This document shows positions 7,613-16,285 of a DNA stretch of 52,250 bases, piece by piece. The position numbers were made by a program, and so were the translations under genes. Location of the stretch: the NCBI RefSeq assembly GCF_027587205.1, contig NZ_JAPDOD010000061.1, positions 1-52,250 of the forward strand, in the 5' to 3' direction. Numbering within the stretch: position 1 is the stretch's first letter; each line of letters starts with the position of its first letter. The DNA is from Solirubrobacter ginsenosidimutans. Lineage in GTDB: Bacteria > Actinomycetota > Thermoleophilia > Solirubrobacterales > Solirubrobacteraceae. The notes below the pieces were generated by a model. That model searched no databases. It saw only the letters and a list, made by a program, of their open reading frames with translations, and was not told the origin of the DNA.

Positions 7613-8356
7613 ATGCCAGCTCAGGCCTATGCGGGGAAAGAGTGCGTCTGTCAGTACCGGCGCGGGATCTGTGACCAGACCTGCGTGCGCGACATGCTCG
7701 ACACGCCGTTCTACATCGCGTGCCTAAAGCTGACGGGTCGCCGGTGCGTCGTGGTCGGCGGCGGCTCGATCGGCCTCGAGAAGGTCGAAGGACTGCTGGC
7801 GTGCGACGGCCGCGTCGTCCTGATCGCCCCGCAGGCCGAGCCTGAGCTCGAGGCGCTCGCCCAGGAAGGCTCGATCGAGTGGCTCCGCCGCCCGTACGAG
7901 ACCGGCGACCTCGAAGCCACGTTCATCGCGATCGCGGCGACCAACGACACCGACGTCAACATCGGCGTCTACAACGACGCCGAGCGGCGCGCGATGCTCG
8001 TCAACGTCGTCGACGTCCCGCCGCTGTGCAACTTCATCCTGCCGGCGATCGTCCGTACCGGCCCGCTGGCCATCGCGATCTCGACCGCCGGCGCCTCACC
8101 CGCCCTGGCGAAGCGGATCAAGGCCGAGATCGCCGAGAGCTTCGGCGAGCCGTACGCCCGGCTGGCGGTGCTGCTCAACGAGGTGCGCGGCTGGGCCAAG
8201 GGCACGCTGCCGACCTACCAGGACCGCAAGGCGTTCTTCGAGGCCATCGTCAACGGCGAGCCCGACCCGGTCGAGCTGCTGCGCGCCGGCGACGAGACCG
8301 CGGTGCGGGCCCTGATCGCCGACGCCCAGCGGGCACACGAACCGGCCACCGCGTAG
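7613..8356 (+). CDS. Precorrin-2 dehydrogenase/sirohydrochlorin ferrochelatase (CysG N-domain, Met8-like)
   Basis: The NAD-binding motif [17 protein letters not shown], the sequence [15 protein letters not shown] with the conserved catalytic Asp, and [14 protein letters not shown] identify the siroheme-synthase N-terminal family, which oxidises precorrin-2 and can insert iron. It opens the tetrapyrrole/cytochrome maturation block, and the matching methyltransferase CobA is fused to HemD downstream. Start choice is uncertain. The family normally begins at the ATG at 7694 ([13 protein letters not shown]), which has no visible ribosome site. The ATG at 7613 has a -10 box 9 bp ahead and adds 27 residues carrying four Cys in a CxC-x6-CxxxC pattern. 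Confidence 0.87.
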   Translation: MPAQAYAGKECVCQYRRGICDQTCVRDMLDTPFYIACLKLTGRRCVVVGGGSIGLEKVEGLLACDGRVVLIAPQAEPELEALAQEGSIEWLRRPYETGDLEATFIAIAATNDTDVNIGVYNDAERRAMLVNVVDVPPLCNFILPAIVRTGPLAIAISTAGASPALAKRIKAEIAESFGEPYARLAVLLNEVRGWAKGTLPTYQDRKAFFEAIVNGEPDPVELLRAGDETAVRALIADAQRAHEPATA

Positions 8357-8359
8357 GCT
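8354..8359 (+). promoter_or_regulatory. TAGGCT box ahead of the mogA-like gene
   Basis: TAGGCT overlaps the stop codon of the preceding gene and lies 8 bp before the ATC at which the MogA-like protein appears to begin. The same hexamer lies 7 bp before the ATG at 25689. Confidence 0.3.
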
Positions 8360-8367
8360 CTTCCGCC

Positions 8368-8862
8368 ATCCGCGCCGCCATTCTCACCGTCTCCACCTCC
8401 GTCTCACGCCGTGAGAACGAGGACCTCTCAGGTCCCAAGCTCGCCGCGGCCGCCGAGGAGTCGGGCTGCGAGGTGACCGCGATGGAGGTCGTCCCGGACG
8501 ACTTCGCGCTGATCGAGGACCGCCTGCGCCACTTCGTCGAGGCGGGCGTCGACCTGGTCTTCACGACCGGCGGCACGGGGATGACCCCCAACGACATCAC
8601 GCCGGAGGCGACGAAGGCCGTGATCGAGCGCGACGCGCCCGGGTTCGCCGAGACGATGCGCGCCGAAGGCCTCAAGCACACGCCGCTGGGCATCCTCACC
8701 CGCGGCGTCTCGGGCATCGCCGGAAAGACGCTGATCGTGAACTTCCCGGGCTCCCCGAAGTCGATCGACCAGCTCTTCCCGGTCATCGCGCCGACGCTCA
8801 AGCACGTGGTGCGCACCCTCAGCGGGGATTCGTCGCACCATGAGAGCGATCGAGCTGGCTGA
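8368..8862 (+). CDS. MogA/MoaB-family molybdopterin-binding protein
   Basis: About 164 residues with VFTTGGTGMTPNDITPEA and NFPGSPKS, the molybdopterin/MPT adenylyltransferase signatures of the MogA/MoaB family, which acts late in molybdenum cofactor synthesis. Homology begins exactly at IRAAILTVSTS, but that codon is ATC (8368) and no ATG, GTG or TTG lies close upstream in frame. Either an ATC start is used or the gene is translated by some form of coupling. Its 3' end overlaps ccmA by 23 bp, placing it inside the operon. Confidence 0.82.
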   Translation: MRAAILTVSTSVSRRENEDLSGPKLAAAAEESGCEVTAMEVVPDDFALIEDRLRHFVEAGVDLVFTTGGTGMTPNDITPEATKAVIERDAPGFAETMRAEGLKHTPLGILTRGVSGIAGKTLIVNFPGSPKSIDQLFPVIAPTLKHVVRTLSGDSSHHESDRAG

Positions 8863-9508
8863 CGTCGGGCGGGCGTACGGCGAGCGGATCGCGCTCGCCG
8901 GGGTCACGCTTGATGTCGAAGAGGGCGAGACGCTGGCGGTCTTCGGCTCCAACGGAGCGGGGAAGACCACGCTGCTGCGGATCCTGGCGACGCTGCTGAA
9001 GCCGCACCACGGCGTCGCACGGGTGCTGGGCAAGCAGGTCCCTCGCGAGGGCTGGGCGGTGCGCGGCCGGCTCGGCTTCCTGGGCCACGAGCCGCTGCTC
9101 TACCGGGACCTGACCGCGCGCGAGAACCTGCGCTTCCACGCGCGGCTGCACGACGTCCCGTTCGCCCGTATCGACGAACTGCTCGATGCGGTCGGGATGC
9201 GGCTGCGGGCCGACGATCCGGTGCACACCTACTCGCGCGGGATGCTGCAGCGCACCGCGGTCTGCCGCGCGGTCCTGCACGAGCCGGATCTCTTGCTGCT
9301 CGACGAGCCGCTGGCGGGGCTGGACCCGGGTGCCGCGGCGCTGGTGGCGCCGCTGATCTCCTCCGGGACGCGCGTGGTGATCTCCCACGACGTCGAGCAC
9401 GGACTGGCGGAGGCGGATCTGGTGCTGGGCCTGCGCGGTGGGCGGGTGGCGCTGCTCGAGCGGGCGGGCGCGGTCACCCCTGCCGACGTGCGAGCGCTGT
9501 ACGTATGA
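8840..9508 (+). CDS. ccmA: Cytochrome c biogenesis heme exporter ATPase CcmA
   Basis: The 222-residue ABC ATPase has Walker A GSNGAGKTT, a YSRGMLQR signature loop, Walker B DLLLLDEPLAGLD and the H-loop in VISHDVEHG. Its short size and the following ccmB, ccmC and ccmD genes identify it as CcmA, which powers release of holo-CcmE from CcmCD in system I cytochrome c maturation. It overlaps the mogA-like gene by 23 bp and ccmB by 4 bp. Confidence 0.93.
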   Translation: MRAIELADVGRAYGERIALAGVTLDVEEGETLAVFGSNGAGKTTLLRILATLLKPHHGVARVLGKQVPREGWAVRGRLGFLGHEPLLYRDLTARENLRFHARLHDVPFARIDELLDAVGMRLRADDPVHTYSRGMLQRTAVCRAVLHEPDLLLLDEPLAGLDPGAAALVAPLISSGTRVVISHDVEHGLAEADLVLGLRGGRVALLERAGAVTPADVRALYV

Positions 9509-10179
9509 GGCGGGCGGTCTCGGCGCTGATCCGCAAGGACGTGCGGCTGGAGCTGCGCAGCCCCGAGTCGGTGCCGGCGATGGTCCTGTTCTCGCTGAGC
9601 ACCTTCGTCCTCTTTCATTTCGCGCTGGACCAGAAGGAGGTCTCCGGCGGGCTGGCCTCGGGGATCCTGTGGGTGACGTTGCTGTTCGCCGCGATCCTCG
9701 GCATCAACCGCCTGTTCGTCGCCGAGCGCGAGGAGGGCGGCTTCGACGGCTTCCTGCTGGCGCCGGTCGACCGCACCGCCTTGTTCGTGGCCAAGGCGAC
9801 AGTCCTGTTCGTCTTCCTGGCGGCGGTCGAGGTGTTCGTCGTCGCCGCGTTCGCGATCCTGCTGCTCGGGCCGTCGCCGTGGCCGGGACTGCCGTCGCTG
9901 GCGCTGGTCTTCCTGCTCGCCGACGTCGGCCTGGCGGTGATCGGGACCCTGGTCGCGGCGCTCGCCGTGCAGACCCGCGCACGCGATCTTCTGGTCCCTT
10001 TGCTGGCACTTCCGCTGTCGGTCCCGCTGGTGATCGCGGGGGCGCGCGCCTGCGACCCATTGCTGGCCGCAGACGGCGCGGGTGCGCTCGAGGGGCGCTG
10101 GCTGCTCGTCCTCGGCCTCTATGATCTGGTCTTCGGGCTGCTCGCCTACGCGATCTTCGACTTCCTGCTGGAGGAATGA
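9505..10179 (+). CDS. ccmB: Heme exporter permease CcmB
   Basis: This 224-residue integral membrane protein with six predicted hydrophobic segments matches CcmB: LIRKDVRLELRSPESVPAM at the N-terminus, then FVAEREEGGFDGFLLAPVDR. It pairs with CcmA in the inner-membrane complex. The ATG overlaps the ccmA stop in an ATGA, and it ends 4 bp before ccmC, within whose ribosome site (GGAGGA at 10170-10175) its last codons lie. Confidence 0.93.
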   Translation: MRRAVSALIRKDVRLELRSPESVPAMVLFSLSTFVLFHFALDQKEVSGGLASGILWVTLLFAAILGINRLFVAEREEGGFDGFLLAPVDRTALFVAKATVLFVFLAAVEVFVVAAFAILLLGPSPWPGLPSLALVFLLADVGLAVIGTLVAALAVQTRARDLLVPLLALPLSVPLVIAGARACDPLLAADGAGALEGRWLLVLGLYDLVFGLLAYAIFDFLLEE

Positions 10180-10183
10180 CGCA

Positions 10184-10915
10184 GTGTTCGGCCGGGGTCT
10201 GAAGACCCTCTCGCTCATCACCGTCGCGCTCATTGTGGGCGCGTTCGCCCTGGTGTTCTTCTACGCGCCCAACGAGGCCGACCAGGGCTTCATCCAAAAG
10301 ATCTTCTACCTGCACGTGCCCCTGGCGATCGTCGCGCTGTGCGGGTTCGTGGCAGGCGGGATCTACGGGATCCTGTACCTGCGCTCGGGCGACCGGATGC
10401 ACGACCTGCGCTCCTACGTCGCGATCCACCTGTCGCTGATCCTCGGGGTCGGCGCGCTCGTGACCGGCTCGATCTGGGCCAAAGCGTCGTGGGGCGTGTG
10501 GTGGACGTGGGACGAGCCGACGCTCGTGAGCTTCCTGATCGTCTTCCTCTTGTATGCGTGCTACCAGCCGCTGCGCTTCTCGATCGACGACCCGGAACGC
10601 CAGTCGCGCTACGCCGCGGTCTTCTCGATCGTCGCGGGCGCCTTCGTGCCGCTGAACTTCATGGCCGTGCGGCTGGCGCAGCCGCTGGTGCACCCGCGCG
10701 TGCTCTCGACCACCGGCGGCTCGATGCCCGGCGAGATGCGGATCACCTTCTACCTCTCGCTGATCGCGATGGCGCTGCTGTTCGTGACGCTGTGGAAGTA
10801 CGAGCTGGCGTCCAAGAGCGCCACGTTCCGGCTGCGGGCGCTCAAGCGCAAGCTCGCCGGTGACGAAGAGGTCTGGGCCGGCAACCCGCGACGCTCCGCC
10901 GCACCCACGCTCTGA
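10184..10915 (+). CDS. ccmC: Heme handling protein CcmC
   Basis: The 243-residue multi-pass membrane protein carries the heme-binding WWD signature, WGVWWTWDEP, flanked by conserved His residues (YLHVPLA before it, LAQPLVHPR after it). CcmC loads heme on CcmE at the outer face. I start it at the GTG at 10184 because GGAGGA lies 8 bp ahead and family homology begins at VFGRGLKTLS; the frame is open further upstream only as overlap with ccmB. Confidence 0.92.
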   Translation: MFGRGLKTLSLITVALIVGAFALVFFYAPNEADQGFIQKIFYLHVPLAIVALCGFVAGGIYGILYLRSGDRMHDLRSYVAIHLSLILGVGALVTGSIWAKASWGVWWTWDEPTLVSFLIVFLLYACYQPLRFSIDDPERQSRYAAVFSIVAGAFVPLNFMAVRLAQPLVHPRVLSTTGGSMPGEMRITFYLSLIAMALLFVTLWKYELASKSATFRLRALKRKLAGDEEVWAGNPRRSAAPTL

Positions 10916-11118
10916 TGCCCGCCCTCCCCCTCGACGAAGCCGGCAAGTACGTTGCCGCCGCCTACCTGGTCTTCCTCGCCCTGGTCCTCATCTATGTCGC
11001 GATCATGGCGGGCAGGCTGTCGCGGATCGAGAAGGATCTGGGAGAAGTGACCGAGTTGCTGGAGCGCCGCCTGGCGGCCTCCGAGTCCGACGACGATCGG
11101 GAGACCGTCGCACGGTGA
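10915..11118 (+). CDS. ccmD: Small CcmD-like membrane protein
   Basis: Sixty-seven residues: one membrane helix (about 13-33, YVAAAYLVFLALVLIYVAI) followed by a basic and then acidic coil (RLSRIEKDLGEVTELLERR). Size, topology and position between ccmC and hemA fit CcmD, which holds CcmC and CcmE together. Sequence conservation in this family is poor, so the call rests mainly on context. Its start overlaps the ccmC stop (TGATG) and its stop overlaps the hemA start (GTGA). Confidence 0.75.
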   Translation: MPALPLDEAGKYVAAAYLVFLALVLIYVAIMAGRLSRIEKDLGEVTELLERRLAASESDDDRETVAR

Positions 11119-12413
11119 GTGAGCTGTTGGCGCTGGGCGCGTCGCATAAGACGGCGCCTTTGGCCGTACGCGAGCGGCTGGCGTTGCTCGACGGCCAGGT
11201 CGAGCCGTTCCTGTCGGAGCTCGTGGCCCATCCCGGGATCACCGAGGCGGTCGCCGTCTCGACGTGCAACCGGACCGAGCTCTACGTCGTGGGTGAGGAC
11301 CCGGAGCCGGCGGTCGCGTCGATGCTGGCTGCGCGGGCGGGCGGGGAGCTCGCCGATGCGCTCTACACGGCACGCAACTGCGACGCCGCGCGGCATCTGT
11401 ACCGCGTGGTCTCCGGGCTCGATTCGATGGTCGTGGGCGAGGCGGAGATCCAGGGCCAGGTCAAGCGGGCCTACGAGCGCGCGCTGGCCGCGCACACGAC
11501 CGGGCCGATGACCAACAAGCTCTTCCGCGCCGCGCTGGCCACCGGCAAGCGGGTGCGGACGGAGACGACGATCTCGGTCGGCCAGGCCTCGGTGGCGTCG
11601 GTGGCGGTCGAGTCCGCGCGGGCGCTCGTGGGTGACCTCGCGTCGCGCCACGTGCTGATCGTCGGCGCGGGCGAGAACGCCGAGCAGGTCGCGCGCGCGT
11701 TCCACTTCCACGGCGTCACGACGATGTTCGTGGCCAACCGGCGGCGTGACCGGGCGATCGCCTTGGCGCAGCGCTTCGGTGGCGCGTCGGGGTCGTTCGA
11801 CGCGCTGCCCGAGGAGCTCGTGCGGGCCGACGTCGTCGTCTCGTCAACCGCTTCGCCGCACGCGATCATCGGGCCGGAGGAGCTGGCCGCGGTGATGGCG
11901 GAGCGCGACGGGCGGCCGCTGCTGCTGGTCGATCTGGCCGTGCCGCGCGACATCGATCCCGGCTGCTCCGCGGTCTCCGGCGTGACGCTGCTCGACATGG
12001 ACGCGCTGCAGGCCCAGGTGCGCGGGAATCTCTCGGTGCGCCGTGAGGAGGCCCGGCGCGCGGAGGCGATCGTCGAGGACGAGATCCAGTCGTTCGCGGG
12101 CTGGCTCGGGCGCCTGGAGGTCCTACCGACGCTGAGCGCCCTGCGCTCGCTCGGGGACTCGATCGTGGACGGCCTGCTGGCCGAGAACTCCGGGCGCTGG
12201 GAGTCGCTGTCCGAGCGCGACGCCGAGCGGGTCGAGGCGATGACGCGCGCGGCCGTCAACCGGCTGCTGCACGAGCCCACCGCGCGGGTGCGCTCGCTCG
12301 ACGCGGCGGATCGCCACGCGCGGCTCTCGCTCCTGCGCGAGCTCTTCGGCCTCGAAGAGGCGGCTGCGGCCGACGCGGACGAGGCCGCCGAGGTCCGCCG
12401 GCTCCACGGGTGA
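11115..12413 (+). CDS. hemA: Glutamyl-tRNA reductase
   Basis: The 432-residue enzyme begins C5-pathway tetrapyrrole synthesis by reducing glutamyl-tRNA to glutamate-1-semialdehyde. The nucleophile is Cys51 in STCNRTELY. GLDSMVVGEAEIQGQVK, VGAGENAEQVARAF (NADPH site) and the dimerisation helices at the C-terminus are all present. The start is GTG at 11115, overlapping the ccmD-like stop in GTGA. Being directly behind the ccm genes links heme supply to cytochrome c assembly. Confidence 0.95.
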   Translation: MSELLALGASHKTAPLAVRERLALLDGQVEPFLSELVAHPGITEAVAVSTCNRTELYVVGEDPEPAVASMLAARAGGELADALYTARNCDAARHLYRVVSGLDSMVVGEAEIQGQVKRAYERALAAHTTGPMTNKLFRAALATGKRVRTETTISVGQASVASVAVESARALVGDLASRHVLIVGAGENAEQVARAFHFHGVTTMFVANRRRDRAIALAQRFGGASGSFDALPEELVRADVVVSSTASPHAIIGPEELAAVMAERDGRPLLLVDLAVPRDIDPGCSAVSGVTLLDMDALQAQVRGNLSVRREEARRAEAIVEDEIQSFAGWLGRLEVLPTLSALRSLGDSIVDGLLAENSGRWESLSERDAERVEAMTRAAVNRLLHEPTARVRSLDAADRHARLSLLRELFGLEEAAAADADEAAEVRRLHG

Positions 12414-13255
12414 CGGCACTTCGGCTTGGCACCCGCGGCAGCGCTCTGGCGCTGGCGCAGGCGAACGAGGTCGCGCGGCTGATCGGCGGCGACGTCGAGC
12501 TGGTCAAGATCACGACCGCCGGGGACGTCGACCGCGCACGCGGCGACAAGTCGCGCTGGGTGGGCGCCTTGGAGTCCGCCTTGCTGGACGGGTCGATCGA
12601 TCTCGCGGTGCACTCCGCCAAGGACGTCCCGGGCGAGCTGGCGCCGGGCACGGTGATCGCGGCGACGCCGCGGCGGGCCGAGCCGTTCGACGTGCTCGTG
12701 GGTGAGAACGCGCTGGCGTCGGTGCGCGAAGGCGCGCGGGTGGGGACGAGCGCGTTGCGCCGCCGCGCCCAGCTGCTGGCCGCGCGGCCCGATCTCGAGG
12801 TGTGCGAGATCCGCGGCAACGTGGACACGCGGCTGGCCAAGCGGGCGGGCGGCGAGGTCGACGTGCTGGTGCTGGCCGCGGCCGGGCTCGATCGGCTCGG
12901 GCGCCGGGGCGAGGCGGGTGCGCTGCTGCACGACGGCGTCTTCATCCCCGCCGCGGGCCAGGGCGTGATCGCGATCCAGGCGCGGGCGGGCTCACCCGCC
13001 GCGTCGGAGGCGGCGCGCGCGGACCACGCGTCCACCCACGCGGCTTTGGACGCCGAGCGCCACGTCGTTCGCGCCTTGGAGGCCAACTGCCACACGCCGG
13101 TAGGTGTGCTGGCGTCGGGCGGGGTCGTACGCGGCTTCGTCGGGCTGCCTGACGGGTCGTGGTGGCTCGCCGAGGAGGCGACCTCGGCCGAGGAGCTGGC
13201 GGACGCGTTGCTGCGCGCCGGAGCGATCGAGCTGCTGCGGGCGCTGGCGCCATGA
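12410..13255 (+). CDS. hemC: Porphobilinogen deaminase (hydroxymethylbilane synthase)
   Basis: The 281-residue protein has GTRGSALALAQA at the N-terminus, the catalytic Asp72 in HSAKDVP, the RGNVDTRL substrate-binding segment and Cys227 in ANCHTP that carries the dipyrromethane cofactor. It is shorter than the 310-320 residues usual for the family, and the shortening is in the C-terminal domain. GTG start overlapping hemA (GTGA), stop overlapping the cobA-hemD start (ATGA). Confidence 0.95.
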   Translation: MTALRLGTRGSALALAQANEVARLIGGDVELVKITTAGDVDRARGDKSRWVGALESALLDGSIDLAVHSAKDVPGELAPGTVIAATPRRAEPFDVLVGENALASVREGARVGTSALRRRAQLLAARPDLEVCEIRGNVDTRLAKRAGGEVDVLVLAAAGLDRLGRRGEAGALLHDGVFIPAAGQGVIAIQARAGSPAASEAARADHASTHAALDAERHVVRALEANCHTPVGVLASGGVVRGFVGLPDGSWWLAEEATSAEELADALLRAGAIELLRALAP

Positions 13256-14745
13256 CGGTGTTCCTCGTGGGTGCGGGACCGGGAGATCCGGGCCTGTTGA
13301 CCGTGCGGGCGCGCGAGCTGATCGATAGCGCTGACGTGATCTTGTACGACCGGCTGATCCCGCCGGGCATCCTCGACGGCGTCCAGGCCGAGCTGGTCTA
13401 CGTCGGCAAGCAGGGCGGCGGGCCGCAGATGCCGCAGGAGGAGATCGACCGGCTGCTCGTTCAGTACGGGTCCGGCGGGCGAAGCGTGGTTCGGCTGAAG
13501 GGCGGCGATCCGTTCGTCTTCGGGCGCGGCGGCGAGGAGGCGCTCGTGCTCCGCCAGGCGGGCATCCCGTTCGAGGTCGTGCCAGGGATCACCGCGGGGA
13601 TCGCGGCTCCCGCCTACGCGGGCGTGCCGGTCACGCATCGCGAGCTGGCCTCGGGCGTGGCGTTCGTGACGGGTCACGAGAACCCGTCCAAGCCCGAGAC
13701 GGCATTGGATTGGCCCGCGCTGGCGGCGTTCCCGGGCACGCTCGTCTTCTACATGGGCGTCAAGGCGCTGCCACGGATCGCGTCACAGCTGATCGCGGGC
13801 GGGCGGGCGGCCGACGAGCCGGTCGCGGTCGTCGAGCAGGGCACGCTCCCGGGACAGAAGACGGTGCTGTCCACGCTGGCGGAGATCGGCTCCGTCGAGG
13901 GGATTCGCGCGCCGGCCATCACACTGGTCGGCCCGGTCGCCGCGCTGCGTGAGCAGTTGGCATGGCTCGAGACGCGCCCGCTGTACGGGCGGACCGTCGC
14001 CGTGACGCGGGCGCGGGCGCAGGCGTCCGCCTTGGCCGCGCGGCTGCGCGCGCTGGGCGCGTCGGTCGTGGAGGCGCCGGCGATCCGCACCCAGGCGCTC
14101 GACGTCACGGTCCCGGACGTCCGCGGCTACGACCTGCTGTGCGTCACGTCCCCGACCGGCGCCGATCAGCTCTTCACCCACCTCCGCGACGCCCGCGACC
14201 TGGCGGGAGTGACCGTGGCGGCGATCGGCCCGGGCACGGCGAGAGCCCTGCACGCGCACGGCATCGACGCCGACATCGTGCCCCAGCGAGCCGTGGCCGA
14301 GGGGCTCGTGGAGGCGCTCGACGCGCACGCGGCCGCCGCTGCCACGCTGCGCGCCACCCCCGCTTCCTCGGGCGCGCCGGCGTTCCAGCGCGTTCTCGTC
14401 GCCCGCGCCGCCGAAGGCCGCGACGTCCTGATCGACGCGCTGCGCGAGCGTGGCTCGGAGGTCGACGTCGTCGCGCTCTACGAGACGGTGCCGGAGCCGC
14501 TGGATGACGACGCGCGCGCGGCCGCGGCCGCCGCCGACTACGTGCTCTTCACCTCGGCCTCGTCCGCGCGCTTCTTCGCCGCCGCCGGCGGGTCGCTGGA
14601 CGGACCGCGGCTGGTGTCGATCGGGCCCGCGACGAGCGCGGAGTTGCGCGGGCTGGGCTGGGAGCCCGATCTCGAGGCCGATCCGCACACGCCCGACGGG
14701 CTGATCGCCGCCTTGCTCGCGGACGCCGTAACGTCTGCGGCATGA
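13252..14745 (+). CDS. cobA-hemD: Fused uroporphyrinogen-III C-methyltransferase/uroporphyrinogen-III synthase
   Basis: A 497-residue fusion. Residues 1-240 are the SAM-dependent methyltransferase ([28 protein letters not shown], and [12 protein letters not shown]), which makes precorrin-2 for siroheme or cobalamin. From about 245 onward the HemD domain starts ([15 protein letters not shown]) and includes [12 protein letters not shown] and TSASSARFF; it closes hydroxymethylbilane to uroporphyrinogen III. The fusion is common in Actinobacteria and Firmicutes. It delivers precorrin-2 to the dehydrogenase encoded at 7613. The ATG overlaps hemC and the stop overlaps birA, both as ATGA. Confidence 0.94.
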   Translation: MTVFLVGAGPGDPGLLTVRARELIDSADVILYDRLIPPGILDGVQAELVYVGKQGGGPQMPQEEIDRLLVQYGSGGRSVVRLKGGDPFVFGRGGEEALVLRQAGIPFEVVPGITAGIAAPAYAGVPVTHRELASGVAFVTGHENPSKPETALDWPALAAFPGTLVFYMGVKALPRIASQLIAGGRAADEPVAVVEQGTLPGQKTVLSTLAEIGSVEGIRAPAITLVGPVAALREQLAWLETRPLYGRTVAVTRARAQASALAARLRALGASVVEAPAIRTQALDVTVPDVRGYDLLCVTSPTGADQLFTHLRDARDLAGVTVAAIGPGTARALHAHGIDADIVPQRAVAEGLVEALDAHAAAAATLRATPASSGAPAFQRVLVARAAEGRDVLIDALRERGSEVDVVALYETVPEPLDDDARAAAAAADYVLFTSASSARFFAAAGGSLDGPRLVSIGPATSAELRGLGWEPDLEADPHTPDGLIAALLADAVTSAA

Positions 14746-15410
14746 GCCTCGGAGAACCCCGCGAGCACCACGCGTCGATCGGCTCGACCAACGAGCGCGC
14801 GCGCGAATTGGCCGAAGAGGGCGCCGCGCACGGCACGCTCGTGACCGCGAGCGAGCAGACCGCGGGGCGCGGCCGGCAGGGCCGTAGCTGGGTCACGCCG
14901 CCGGACGTCGCCATCGCCGCCTCGCTGATCCTGCGCGAGTTCGACGACCTGCTGCCGCTGCGGGCCGGACTCGCGGTCGCCGACGTCGCCGGGCCGTCGG
15001 CGCTGGTGAAGTGGCCCAACGACGTCTGGATCGACGGCCGCAAGGTGGCCGGCATCCTCGTCGAGGCGCGCGGGTGGGCGGTGCTGGGAATCGGGGTCAA
15101 TGTCGCCGTCGACGTCGCCGCGCTCCCGCCCGAGGCCGCCGCGGTCGCGGGGACGCTCGGCCGCGACCCGTCCGAGCTCGACGCGACGCTGTCGGCGCTG
15201 CTGAGCGCCCTCGAGACCCGCCTGGACGAGCCCAAGTCCGCCACGCTGGAGGCCCTGCGCGAGCGCGACGCTCTCCTCGGCAAGACCGTGCGCTGGGACG
15301 GCGGCGAGGGCATCGGCGCAGGGATCGACGACACCGGCGCGCTGCTCGTCCAGCTCCCGGACGGCACGACCACGACGCTCAATGCCGGCGAAGTGACCTT
15401 GAGCGTCTGA
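14742..15410 (+). CDS. birA: Biotin-[acetyl-CoA carboxylase] ligase
   Basis: This 222-residue protein has the biotinyl-AMP loop GRGRQGRSW (42-50), KWPNDVW (90-96) and the catalytic Lys101 in GRKVAGILVE, so it is a ligase. The N-terminal DNA-binding domain of regulatory BirA is absent, so it is probably a monofunctional ligase. The ATG overlaps the cobA-hemD stop in ATGA; TAACGT lies 7 bp ahead of it and could give an internal leaderless transcript. Confidence 0.93.
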   Translation: MSLGEPREHHASIGSTNERARELAEEGAAHGTLVTASEQTAGRGRQGRSWVTPPDVAIAASLILREFDDLLPLRAGLAVADVAGPSALVKWPNDVWIDGRKVAGILVEARGWAVLGIGVNVAVDVAALPPEAAAVAGTLGRDPSELDATLSALLSALETRLDEPKSATLEALRERDALLGKTVRWDGGEGIGAGIDDTGALLVQLPDGTTTTLNAGEVTLSV

Positions 15411-15446
15411 ACCTCACACCGCGCCGCGGCGGCGCGTTGGGAGGGC

Positions 15447-16241
15447 ATGGATCTTCAACTCAACGGCCGCGTGGCCGTGGTCACGGGCGCCTCCAAGGGC
15501 ATCGGGCTCGCGATCGTGCGCACCCTGCTCGACGAGGGAGCCCGCGTCGTGGCCGCCTCGCGGACGCCGCTCCCGCCCCTGGACGGCGAGCTGCTGCACG
15601 TCCCCGTCGACCTGATGGACCCCGCCGCGCCCGCCGAGGTCATCGCCCGCGCCGCCGAGGTCTACGGCGGCCTCGACGTCCTCGTCAACAACCTGGGCGG
15701 CCCGCCGCCCGGCGACCGGCTTCCGCACGCGGGCTTCCTCTCCCGCGACGACGCCGACTGGCAGGCGATCCTGGAGTTCAACCTGCTGTCCACCGTACGC
15801 GCCTGCCGTGCCGCTCTGCCGCTGCTGCTCGAGCGTGGCGGCGGGTCGATCATCAACGTCGCCTCGGTGGTCGGCCGGCAGCCGGCGCCGATGAACCTCG
15901 ACTACGGCGCGGCGAAGGCGGCGATGCTGAACCTCACGAAGGGGCTGTCGGAGGAGTTCGGCGCGGCGGGCGTCCGCGTCAACAGTGTCTCGCCCGGACC
16001 CACGCTCACCCCGTGGTGGACCGACGCGGGCGGCGCGGCGGACATCGTCGCCGGGTGGGCGGGAACCGACGCGGGCAGCGTCGTCTCCACGCTCGCGCCC
16101 GCGCAGATGCAGCTCACGACGGGACGGTTCGTCACGCCGCAGGAGATCGCCGACGCGGTCGCCCTTCTCGCCTCGCCGCGGTCGGCGAGCACGACGGGCG
16201 CCGAATGGGTCGTCGACGGCGGGATGCTGAAAGCGTTGTGA
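15447..16241 (+). CDS. SDR-family oxidoreductase
   Basis: The 264-residue classical short-chain dehydrogenase has VTGASKGIG for NAD(P) binding (12-20), NNLGG, the catalytic Ser in INVASVVG and YGAAK as the Tyr/Lys pair, plus a C-terminal ASTTGAEWVVDGG. The substrate is not evident. It is the last gene of the block before a strong hairpin; a 36-bp gap containing a short GC-rich inverted repeat separates it from birA, so it may be transcribed less than the upstream genes. Confidence 0.9.
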   Translation: MDLQLNGRVAVVTGASKGIGLAIVRTLLDEGARVVAASRTPLPPLDGELLHVPVDLMDPAAPAEVIARAAEVYGGLDVLVNNLGGPPPGDRLPHAGFLSRDDADWQAILEFNLLSTVRACRAALPLLLERGGGSIINVASVVGRQPAPMNLDYGAAKAAMLNLTKGLSEEFGAAGVRVNSVSPGPTLTPWWTDAGGAADIVAGWAGTDAGSVVSTLAPAQMQLTTGRFVTPQEIADAVALLASPRSASTTGAEWVVDGGMLKAL

Positions 16242-16247
16242 CCGACT

Positions 16248-16277
16248 GGCGGCCGGCCCCGTGCAGGGCCGGCCGCC
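16248..16277. terminator. Bidirectional hairpin between convergent genes
   Basis: GGCGGCCGGCCC and its perfect complement form a 12-bp stem with a 6-nt loop (CGTGCA), 7 bp after the SDR stop and 9 bp beyond the carboxypeptidase stop. The downstream plus-strand sequence has only a short T run (GTCTTTACG). It most likely ends transcripts from both sides. Confidence 0.8.
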
Positions 16278-16285
16278 GAAGGTCT

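Noticed and set aside
9229..10233. Open frame of 334 codons on the minus strand across ccmA/ccmB
   Set aside because: Antisense to two well-defined Ccm genes, with Gln/Arg/Asp-rich low-complexity translation.
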